DNA of 10,765 bases from NCBI GenBank assembly GCA_964388965.1, contig CAYMCP010000095.1, positions 1 through 10,765 of the forward strand. The letters are read 5' to 3'. The notes under the pieces are model-generated. The model did no database searches. It saw nothing but the letters and a program-made list of their open reading frames with translations, and had not been told where the DNA came from. Of this stretch, positions 1 to 5,964 are shown one piece after another. This DNA comes from Albibeggiatoa sp964388965. GTDB taxonomy: Bacteria; Pseudomonadota; Gammaproteobacteria; Beggiatoales; Beggiatoaceae. The translations under genes were made by a program, and so were the position numbers. Positions within the stretch are counted from its first letter, which is position 1. Every line of letters starts with the position of its first letter.

Positions 1-115
1 ACTAAATCGATAAATAGTTATCTATGGATAGGTTTAGATAAGTTTGAAATAACGGTTCAGCATGTCTTTTATAACTTCTAACATTGCTACCCCTCTAGGT
101 GATTATAATCATAAA

Positions 116-316
116 CTGCGAACCCGGTGGTTTAAAATATAAATCACCTTTTGCGACCCTGCTCAATGTGAGTAACAACTCCTTTTAAATAATGTTTGAT
201 ACCACTAAGTCTATTAGTGAAAAGAATAAGTTGAAAAACGGATAATTACTACTACACTGTTAGGTAACTTCCTCCTTTTGACGATTGTGTCCATCCGAAA
301 GATGGGCACATTTTTT
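116..316 (+). ncRNA. Candidate small structured RNA ending at an intrinsic terminator
   Basis: No coding frame of useful length covers this stretch, yet a strong plus-strand terminator closes it (286-316). A TATAAT box at 104-109 lies at the centre of the palindrome GATTATAATC and could serve as a -10. No good -35 is visible at 16-18 bases. The predicted RNA would be about 200 nt. It contains hairpins at 126-148 (GGTGGTTT with AAATCACC, one G-U pair), 162-172 (CTCA with TGAG) and 203-219 (CACTAA with TTAGTG). It does not match what I remember of 6S RNA, SRP RNA, RNase P or tmRNA, and it has too few GGA motifs for a CsrB/RsmY-type RNA. It could instead be a 3' UTR of a gene left of the window: frame 1 is open from base 1 to a stop at 79-81. 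The call is inferred from structure only. Confidence 0.35.
286..316 (+). terminator. Rho-independent terminator on the plus strand
   Basis: A ten-pair stem (286-295 with 301-310, including one G-U pair) encloses the loop CGAAA and is followed at once by six T residues (311-316). On the minus strand the G-U pair becomes a C-A mismatch and no T run follows, so it works best for plus-strand transcription. It sits just before the stop of the convergent fimX gene and would keep plus-strand transcripts out of it. Confidence 0.75.
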
Positions 317-317
317 G

Positions 318-2420
318 TCATTCTTCATCAGAAAAATCAAATATTAAATCATCAATCGGTTCTTGAATGTAGTGCCCTTGCGCGAAATCTACCTCACATG
401 ACCATAACACAGTTAAACTATTTGCATCTTCCACAGCCTCTGCAATGGTTTTCATGCCTAATTCATGGGTTTTCTTCACAATATCTTCTATTGCTTTTTG
501 GTTTTCAGCATTTTCACTCACACCCAAACCTTTAGTAAATGAGCTATCAATTTTGACATAATCTACTGGTAAATGACGCAAAGTCGTTTCATAATTCAAA
601 CCCGTGCCAAAATGTTCTAATGCAGAATGACAATTCATTGCTTTGAGCGAAGTCATAAAGGCTTTAGCAAGTTTTACTTGGCTAATCGCACTTGATTCAC
701 TGATTTCAATAATCACACGCTCACCGGGTATTTTCTCATTTTTCAATAGCTTGCGTATATATAGCAAGATACTTTCATCACGAATAGATTGATCGGATAA
801 TTTGATAAATAAATGTGTTGGTTCGCCTTGTCTTTCTTTTTCAGCAATTTTGGTCAAACTTTCTTTCAATACCCATTTATCTAAATCTATTACCATATTA
901 GCTTGCTCTGCCGCTGAAAATAAATCCGCAGTTGGTACTGTTTGACCTTCACTATCCTGCATTCTCAAAAATACCTCATAAATTGCTTGCGTTTCGTCGT
1001 GCAAACTGACAATCGGTTGAAAACGTAACGATAAACGATTTTCATCAAATGCGGTTTCTATCAATTTTGCGACATCACTATTTTTATGATCTTTATCACC
1101 ACTTTTTATCACCGCTTTGTACACATTAAAACCATTACCCCCTTTTTTCTGCATTTCAGTACAAGCTGCATGTGCGTCGCTTAATACACCTTGTGGCGTG
1201 GCTGAAGATGCGAGTACTAAGGCAATCCCGACACTGCAAGTTGTAACCAATGATTGATCTCCAATTTCTGTAACCTGCGCCTCGACCGATTTACAAATTT
1301 TTTGTGCTAAGGCACTTGCATATTTCACATCTTTATCTGGAATTAAAATCGTAAATGAGCTATCTGTAAATCGTGCTACGCTACCACCATCACTGACTTT
1401 TTTCAGAATTTTGCCAATATTTTGAATCAGTGGGTCAGCCCCGCCTACACCCACACGATCACGAATAGATGCAAAATCATCAATCATTATGTATAACAAT
1501 ACACTACGCACATGTTCAGCCATCGCTCTCGCTAAAGCTTTTTCCAGCAAAGGAAGGAAATGTTGACGATTAAATAAACCTGTTAGCTGGTCGCGCCGAC
1601 TTACTTCTTTAAGTTGACGTTCAAGCTCTTCACTTTGGGATTGATCGCGGATGATAACTTGAATACATGGTTCACTGTCATAACGTGCGTGACTAACTTC
1701 CATTTTGCATTTAAAACGTTTGTTATTGGATTTTAAACCTTCTAAATTGATATTACGCTCTTCCTCTTTGGTATCTGACATAAAGTCACGCATAAATTCT
1801 TTAAAATTGGCTTGATTGTTCATGGCGACTAAATCCATGATCGGTACACCTTCTAAATCTTCCAATTTTTTATAGCCAAACATCTCTAAATAACTAGGAT
1901 TGGCGTAAATGTGCATACCATCATGGACGTAAGCGATTGCGTCACGCGAGGTTTGTAATAACATTTTGTTATGTTTTTGGCTGTCTTTGTAGAGTTGTTC
2001 TAATTGGCGACGTTTACGACGTTCTGCTAAGTTTTCTAATTCTAAACCGACTACAGTTTGTAAACAGGTTTCTGGCATATCAGGTACAACTTGTTTTGCA
2101 CCAGAGGCTAATACTTCTGCGATCATATTGCCATCAAAATTATCTGTGATGACAATAATGGGAATGTCTTGTTTCGCTGTTTTGACAATTTCACATACGG
2201 TCGTGGCATGAAGTTCACCGATGTCTGCACTACCAATATGCGGTACGGCAATAATTAAATCCCATTCTTGCTGACTGAGTGCCTCTTGTAAATCTTCATC
2301 ATCTTCGATGTGTTTAGGGCGAATAGGAAAACGGGCTTTGCGTAGTCTATTCAGAATGACTTCAGCATCGTTAGCGGACTCCTCAATCACAATTAAGCGA
2401 ATAATGTCATTCTGTATCAC
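318..2420 (-). CDS. fimX: FimX-type c-di-GMP effector: degenerate REC-PAS-GGDEF-EAL protein
   Basis: This 700-residue protein has the order and length of FimX, the polar c-di-GMP receptor that controls type IV pilus assembly and twitching in Pseudomonas and Xanthomonas. A receiver domain (about 5-130) lacks the phospho-acceptor Asp: strand 3 reads DLIIAVP. A PAS domain spans about 150-262. The GGDEF domain (about 275-435) has TDSSF at 352-356 in place of GGDEF, so cyclase activity is not expected. The EAL domain (about 455-695) has EVF at 482-484 instead of EAL, and EHFGTG near 602 where active enzymes have DDFGTG, so hydrolysis is unlikely and nucleotide binding is the probable role. The C-terminus, ending FDFSDEE, resembles that of Pseudomonas FimX as I remember it. 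Translation starts at GTG (2418-2420), chosen because AAGGAG (2428-2433) sits seven bases upstream. No pilus genes are adjacent. Confidence 0.88.
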   Translation of the reverse strand: MIQNDIIRLIVIEESANDAEVILNRLRKARFPIRPKHIEDDEDLQEALSQQEWDLIIAVPHIGSADIGELHATTVCEIVKTAKQDIPIIVITDNFDGNMIAEVLASGAKQVVPDMPETCLQTVVGLELENLAERRKRRQLEQLYKDSQKHNKMLLQTSRDAIAYVHDGMHIYANPSYLEMFGYKKLEDLEGVPIMDLVAMNNQANFKEFMRDFMSDTKEEERNINLEGLKSNNKRFKCKMEVSHARYDSEPCIQVIIRDQSQSEELERQLKEVSRRDQLTGLFNRQHFLPLLEKALARAMAEHVRSVLLYIMIDDFASIRDRVGVGGADPLIQNIGKILKKVSDGGSVARFTDSSFTILIPDKDVKYASALAQKICKSVEAQVTEIGDQSLVTTCSVGIALVLASSATPQGVLSDAHAACTEMQKKGGNGFNVYKAVIKSGDKDHKNSDVAKLIETAFDENRLSLRFQPIVSLHDETQAIYEVFLRMQDSEGQTVPTADLFSAAEQANMVIDLDKWVLKESLTKIAEKERQGEPTHLFIKLSDQSIRDESILLYIRKLLKNEKIPGERVIIEISESSAISQVKLAKAFMTSLKAMNCHSALEHFGTGLNYETTLRHLPVDYVKIDSSFTKGLGVSENAENQKAIEDIVKKTHELGMKTIAEAVEDANSLTVLWSCEVDFAQGHYIQEPIDDLIFDFSDEE

Positions 2421-2475
2421 ACGGTTTCTCCTTCAAAAATATTCATTTTGGTGGGTCAAACTAGAAATGACGTTG

Positions 2476-2505
2476 ATTATAATACAATTAGCAATTATCA
2501 GTGAA
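2476..2505 (-). promoter_or_regulatory. Probable sigma-70 promoter of fimX
   Basis: On the minus strand, TTCACT (2500-2505, four of six consensus bases) and a perfect TATAAT (2476-2481) are separated by 18 bases. Transcription would begin near 2469, about 50 bases before the GTG start. A second TATAAT lies at 2522-2527 without a clear -35. Confidence 0.5.
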
Positions 2506-2573
2506 CAATATAAAAAGCGTGATTATAGCCGAAAAATATTATCAAGGACGAGTAAACGCAAAAGCGCGGTTGC

Positions 2574-2733
2574 AGGACACTGGTGCGTCCAATTGGGTGA
2601 CGACGCCGTGCATCGTCACAAGGGAAATCTCGTTCACAAGGAAAAATCTCGTTCTACGCACCACGTAGAATGAACCGTTGACGCACCAGTGTCATGTTGA
2701 AATGAACCGTTGACAACCAGCGTCATATTGAAT
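2574..2733. repeat. Compound palindromic repeat element between fimX and yjfJ
   Basis: This non-coding stretch is packed with symmetry. GACACTGGTGCGTC (2576-2589) recurs as its exact reverse complement at 2680-2693, and a degenerate third copy lies at 2712-2724. Inside are two hairpins: GTGACGA with TCGTCAC (2597-2603 and 2613-2619), and TTCTACG with CGTAGAA (2652-2658 and 2664-2670). Two direct repeats of about 32 bases beginning AATGAACCGTTGAC start at 2669 and 2701, and AAATCTCGTTC occurs twice near 2625-2655. The block ends two bases before the yjfJ stop codon. It is more GC-rich than its surroundings and has no T run for termination. It looks like a REP/MITE-type genomic repeat. No protein is encoded. 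Confidence 0.75.
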
Positions 2734-2735
2734 GG

Positions 2736-3431
2736 TCATTTTGATTTTAAACGATTAGCTTTAATACGTTGTAGTACTTCTGTGCTAGAGCTTTCTGTTC
2801 TTAGAATTCCCGCCTCACGCAATTTAGCATGTAATTGACCGCTTTCCTCTTGTTGTAGTGCAATTGCTGCTTTCATTTCATCGGTTTTGCGTTGTTGCTT
2901 TGCGCGAATCCGCTCTAATGAAGCTTTAGCAGAATGTAATGCAGAGCCGGATTGATTGAACTGCGTTGAAGCGAATGTATTTGCTTTTTGTACACTTTCA
3001 GTTGTTTTGACAACATTTATTTCACGTTCCATTGCATGAATATTGCGCTCTGATTGACGTATTGCCTGTTTTAATTCGTGTATATTGGTGTTGTAACTCT
3101 CCAAAACCATTTGTTGCGCAGCCAATTCATCCTCTAAACCAGCTATTTTATCGGCAATTTCGGTTGCCAAATTTTCATCTGATTTTTCTAAAGCTTGCAG
3201 CGCATAACCTTCATACTCATTGATATTTGCTTGTCGTTTTTTAATTTCGCGCTCGATGCCAATTTGTCCTGCCATGACCTTGGTTAAATTTTGCTTGGCT
3301 TGATCCAGATGTTGTTTTGCGTCGCGTATTTCTTGGTCTAAAATTCTCATTGCTTGGGAGTCTACTAATACTTCACCTGCCTCGTTAAAACCTCCGCGTA
3401 GTGCGGTAAATAATTTAGTGAAAATACCCAT
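2736..3431 (-). CDS. yjfJ: PspA/IM30 family protein, YjfJ type
   Basis: This 231-residue protein is almost entirely helical and coiled-coil, starting MGIFTKLFTALRGG with an amphipathic N-terminal helix that would bind membrane. It belongs to the PspA/IM30 (ESCRT-III-like) family, which oligomerises on the inner membrane and limits proton leakage under envelope stress. The motif AMRILDQEIRDAKQ (about 28-41) and the C-terminal part KLREAGI...EVLQRIK match E. coli YjfJ better than PspA itself. E. coli PspA is about 222 residues. The gene lies ten bases after yjfI. Its Shine-Dalgarno TAGGAG includes the yjfI stop codon TAG, so the two are probably translationally coupled. No pspF, pspB or pspC is nearby, and I saw no sigma-54 -24/-12 site upstream of the pair. 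The other members of the E. coli yjf operon (yjfK, yjfL) are absent; a repeat element follows instead. Confidence 0.9.
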   Translation of the reverse strand: MGIFTKLFTALRGGFNEAGEVLVDSQAMRILDQEIRDAKQHLDQAKQNLTKVMAGQIGIEREIKKRQANINEYEGYALQALEKSDENLATEIADKIAGLEDELAAQQMVLESYNTNIHELKQAIRQSERNIHAMEREINVVKTTESVQKANTFASTQFNQSGSALHSAKASLERIRAKQQRKTDEMKAAIALQQEESGQLHAKLREAGILRTESSSTEVLQRIKANRLKSK

Positions 3432-3441
3432 TTCTTAACTC

Positions 3442-3867
3442 CTATTTAATTAAGTAATCCCATAACTCTTCTACTGCGGTCAAAGTGTTATCGCTGAGAT
3501 ATTCAATTTCACGAATCAGTTCATCAACTGTCGAATCAGTCCATAATGCACCAAAAATAATGTATTGATTACCTACTTTTGAAAATGAGGACAGTGGCAT
3601 TGGTAAATTCATTGATAGCAATGTATCTAGTAATTCTGGACGCAACATTTGTTTAATATCTTCTTCACGCCATAAATAGCTCATACACAAAATCTGACTT
3701 TCATCCACAGTAATGTAAATCGGGAAATCTTCGCGGTCTTCAATACTGATTAATAATATGTCGATTTCACTGGGTATGATTTCAGTGCGTAGGTGTAAGT
3801 CACTATTTGTAGTCGTGCCGTCTAAACTTGCAGCAAAATAAGTTAATTTTTCTTGAGGGGTTTGCAT
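3442..3867 (-). CDS. yjfI: YjfI family protein (DUF2170)
   Basis: This 141-residue soluble acidic protein has no signal peptide or membrane segment. Its features (LHLRTEIIPSEIDILLISIEDREDFPIYI near 25-53, then YLWREEDI, and a C-terminal helix ending VEELWDYLIK) fit the DUF2170/YjfI family. Members are typically encoded next to a PspA-like gene, as here. The biochemical role of the family is not established; the pairing suggests it modulates or chaperones the PspA homologue. The start is well set by AAGGAG five bases before ATG. It is the first gene of a two-gene operon with yjfJ, and the 390-base region upstream should hold their promoter. A perfect TTGACA on the minus strand (complement of 3909-3914) lacks a -10 at proper distance. 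Assignment rests on remembered family features and the neighbour. Confidence 0.8.
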   Translation of the reverse strand: MQTPQEKLTYFAASLDGTTTNSDLHLRTEIIPSEIDILLISIEDREDFPIYITVDESQILCMSYLWREEDIKQMLRPELLDTLLSMNLPMPLSSFSKVGNQYIIFGALWTDSTVDELIREIEYLSDNTLTAVEELWDYLIK

Positions 3868-4257
3868 AATGACTCCTTAAATCATGAAGTGGGGTATTTC
3901 TCATAGTATGTCAAGATAATTTTTCTAATAACATTGTTTTGAAACCGACAAAAATGAGAAAAAATAAAGCAGGTCGTTTAATCGGTAATTATATAAAAAT
4001 TGTCATGCGTTGACTTGTTAGCTCGTTACTAAATTTTATTGAGAATCAGAATCCGCTAGAGCTTTTCGGCAGCATTTCTAAATGGAATTTTGGAGTTAGA
4101 CACATCTAACCATCTTATGAGAAAATGAAAGCAATATTTATCCTCTCGCACCTAAAACCCTTGTTTGGAGCGGGAAGGATGTCAACACAGCTTATAACTT
4201 GTATGTGTGGTTTTCGACCCAACTTTGAACCTTACTTACACAAAGGAGACGCTATTT
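3868..4257. other. Intergenic region with hairpins, no gene seen
   Basis: This 390-base divergent region should hold promoters for yjfI-yjfJ (minus) and the small membrane protein (plus), but neither has a complete consensus. Two dyads are visible: GTTAGA with TCTAAC around CACA (4095-4110), and an imperfect stem of TCCTCTCGC (4141-4149) with GCGGGAAGGA (4170-4179). The second could be a leader structure of the plus-strand gene. A TTGACT at 4010-4015 has no matching -10 at 16-18 bases. Confidence 0.4.
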
Positions 4258-4443
4258 ATGAGATCAATGTTTAATATATTGATTCAACTTTTTAAACTAT
4301 TTTTAGGGGCATTTATTATTTTAATTGGCAGCGTTGGCGTATTTGTTAATTTACACGATTGGTTTTTTTTATTTCTCAATCTGATTTTTCTAAGTATCGG
4401 CGTCGTTTTATTTTTAACTCCCGTATCTTCTGAAAACGCTTAA
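4258..4443 (+). CDS. Small hydrophobic membrane protein, function unknown
   Basis: This 61-residue protein beginning MRSMFNILIQLF has two membrane-spanning stretches (about 5-29 and 33-53) joined by a short loop reading NLHDW, and a short polar tail TPVSSENA. I do not recognise a family. ATG 4258 was chosen because AAGGAG (4243-4248) lies nine bases upstream. An in-frame upstream ATG at 4207 would add 17 polar residues, has no ribosome site, and is unlikely. A strong terminator follows nine bases after the stop, supporting a monocistronic gene. It neighbours the PspA-type pair on the opposite strand, so an envelope-related role is conceivable but only a guess. Confidence 0.65.
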   Translation: MRSMFNILIQLFKLFLGAFIILIGSVGVFVNLHDWFFLFLNLIFLSIGVVLFLTPVSSENA

Positions 4444-4451
4444 ATCTCCCT

Positions 4452-4486
4452 AAAAAGCTAGCGTTACATTTTCAACTAGCTTTTTT
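4452..4486. terminator. Bidirectional Rho-independent terminator between convergent genes
   Basis: AAAAAGCTAG (4452-4461) and CTAGCTTTTT (4476-4485) form a perfect ten-pair stem with a 14-base loop, and one more T follows. The A and T runs let it work on both strands. It lies between the stop of the small membrane protein (4443) and the stop of the convergent minus-strand gene (4496). Confidence 0.85.
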
Positions 4487-4495
4487 ATGTTTTAT

Positions 4496-5077
4496 TTACG
4501 CAATTTCCGCCTGAAACAATTGTTTAATTGTCTGTTTTAAAGTTTTGACCACTTCTGGCGCATCTACATCCATTATAAATTGGCTAACCCACAGTGGATT
4601 ATCCTTGGCTAACACGGCGGCGATTTGTTCACCAAACACCCGTAAAAAGTCGAATCCGGGCGTATCATCTATAAAGCTACATTGTGCATAATTTTCAGCG
4701 CGGACATTCAGCAAGTCAATAAATGTTTGTTTATGATTACTTTCTCCTTCAATATCGATTTTATTATCAGCAAAAGTATTCGCCATACTCAACGCTAATG
4801 CAGGAATAAAAATTTGACGTTGCTCAGGTGTTAATTTTTCATACAATAGTCTGTCGGAAACTTGTAACAAAAATGCTAAATATTCCGCTACAATATCTAA
4901 ACGGTCATTGCTTGTTTCGGTGTGATAGCCTTGATTTTCAATTTCCACCACACTATTGCTTGCGATACGCCAACAACTAAATGCTAATGCACCTGCAATC
5001 TCTTCTAAAGATTTAGCTTTTGTTTGATTACCATCTCGCTTGGTTTGATGCCACCGGGCTTTAACTCGCATAGCCAT
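4496..5077 (-). CDS. Conserved-looking hypothetical protein, 193 residues
   Basis: I do not recognise the family. The protein starts MAMRVKARWHQTKRDGNQTK, a basic segment, and is then mostly helical and soluble with no signal peptide. A central segment (about 58-105) is rich in Leu and aromatic residues (EYLAFLLQVSDRLLYEKLT). An acidic region follows (FADNKIDIEGE), then a segment with IDDTPGFDFLRVFGEQIAA near 136-154. ATG 5077 was chosen because TAGGAG lies twelve bases upstream, a slightly long spacing; an in-frame ATG six bases further in would be more distant still. The gene is divergent from rsmA with only 21 bases between starts, so its promoter must lie inside rsmA, or overlap that gene's 5' end. 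It ends at a shared bidirectional terminator. Codon use looks like that of its neighbours, with no sign of transfer. Confidence 0.75.
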   Translation of the reverse strand: MAMRVKARWHQTKRDGNQTKAKSLEEIAGALAFSCWRIASNSVVEIENQGYHTETSNDRLDIVAEYLAFLLQVSDRLLYEKLTPEQRQIFIPALALSMANTFADNKIDIEGESNHKQTFIDLLNVRAENYAQCSFIDDTPGFDFLRVFGEQIAAVLAKDNPLWVSQFIMDVDAPEVVKTLKQTIKQLFQAEIA

Positions 5078-5098
5078 ACTATTTGTAAACTCCTAATT

Positions 5099-5881
5099 AT
5101 GATGATTGAACACCGACCCCGTAAACGCTTTGGACAGAATTTTTTACATCAGCCGCAAGTGATTCAGCAAATTATTGCTGCGATTGCACCACGAGAGAAA
5201 GATTTTTTAATTGAGATTGGACCCGGACAGGGCGCATTAACTAAGCCATTACTTGCCCAAGCCAAGCGTTTAGTTGCTATCGAATTTGATCGTGACTTAG
5301 TGCGATATTTACAAGCTCAAAGTTGGGGAGGACTAACTATTTATCAAGCAGATGTGTTGAAGTTTGATTTTGCGCAATTGCAACAACCTGTTTTACGGAT
5401 TGTTGGTAATCTACCTTATAATATTTCTACACCGCTATTATTTTATATTTTAGAGTATGCTGATATGGTGCAGGATATGGTTTTTATGTTGCAAAAAGAA
5501 GTAGTTGACCGCATCGTCGCAAAACCGAATACTGCGGATTATGGACGTTTATCAGTAATGTTGCAATATTCTTGTCAAACTGAAAAGTTATTTGATGTGA
5601 GTCCGAGCGCGTTTAATCCACCGCCTAAAGTAGATTCAAGTGTTGTGCATTTAATTCCGTATACTGTTCGTCCGGTGCAGGTGAATGATGAAATGTTATT
5701 TGCGAAATTGGTCGCGCAAGCATTTACTCAGCGTCGTAAGACTTTGCGTAATAATTTAAAATCACTTTTGAGTGTTGAGCAAATTGAGCAGGTGGGAATT
5801 GATCCGCAAGCACGCGCTGAAACTTTATCATTGGCGGATTTTGCAACTTTAGCAAATTTATTAGATGACATTTCACAATAA
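5099..5881 (+). CDS. rsmA: 16S rRNA (adenine1518/1519-N6,N6)-dimethyltransferase RsmA (KsgA)
   Basis: This 260-residue SAM-dependent methyltransferase dimethylates two adjacent adenines in the 3' terminal helix of 16S rRNA during late 30S assembly. The N-terminus carries the family signature RKRFGQNFL (8-16). Motif I is EIGPGQGALT (39-48), and the acidic SAM-binding residue lies in IEFDRDL (61-67). The catalytic NLPYNIS motif is at 104-110. The C-terminal lobe has FNPPPKVDSSVV and FTQRRKTLRNNL, both typical. E. coli KsgA has 273 residues. An upstream in-frame ATG (5024) would add 25 residues with no family support and lies inside the opposing gene. The start is 5099 or the next codon, 5102; neither has a clear Shine-Dalgarno. 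The usual neighbours pdxA, surA and apaG are not present here. Confidence 0.96.
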   Translation: MMIEHRPRKRFGQNFLHQPQVIQQIIAAIAPREKDFLIEIGPGQGALTKPLLAQAKRLVAIEFDRDLVRYLQAQSWGGLTIYQADVLKFDFAQLQQPVLRIVGNLPYNISTPLLFYILEYADMVQDMVFMLQKEVVDRIVAKPNTADYGRLSVMLQYSCQTEKLFDVSPSAFNPPPKVDSSVVHLIPYTVRPVQVNDEMLFAKLVAQAFTQRRKTLRNNLKSLLSVEQIEQVGIDPQARAETLSLADFATLANLLDDISQ

Positions 5882-5912
5882 TAAGTTCTAGGTACGAAAC
5901 AAGTTACACCAA

Positions 5913-5950
5913 AAAAACACCCACTGCGATCAAACAATGTGTGTTTTTCT
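5913..5950. terminator. Bidirectional terminator between rsmA and the RiPP precursor gene
   Basis: AAAAACAC (5913-5920) pairs with GTGTTTTT (5941-5948). An inner stem forms from CACTG (5922-5926) and CAATG (5935-5939) with one non-canonical pair, which becomes a stable G-U on the minus strand. A/T runs flank both sides, so it can stop rsmA from the left and the convergent minus-strand gene from the right. Confidence 0.65.
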
Positions 5951-5964
5951 GAAACTATCGTTTT

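Noticed and set aside
1..81. Open frame 1 of 26 codons ending at a TAA, possible tail of a gene to the left
   Set aside because: It is too short to judge, shows no recognisable family feature, and such a run is not rare by chance.
2308..2673. Plus-strand ORF of 121 codons across the fimX start and repeat element
   Set aside because: It is antisense to fimX and to the palindromic element, with no ribosome site or recognisable protein feature.
2574..2733. CRISPR array in the repeat-rich intergenic region
   Set aside because: The repeats are inverted and nested, with no regular unit-spacer spacing and no cas genes.
3868..4020. Sigma-54 promoter for the PspA-type operon
   Set aside because: I found no TGGCAC-N5-TTGC-like sequence on the minus strand upstream of yjfI.
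4010..4039. Promoter with TTGACT for the small membrane protein gene
   Set aside because: No -10-like hexamer lies 16-18 bases downstream.
5024..5098. Upstream start for rsmA adding 25 residues
   Set aside because: The family N-terminus is RKRFGQNFL close to the start, and the extension lies inside the opposing gene without a ribosome site.
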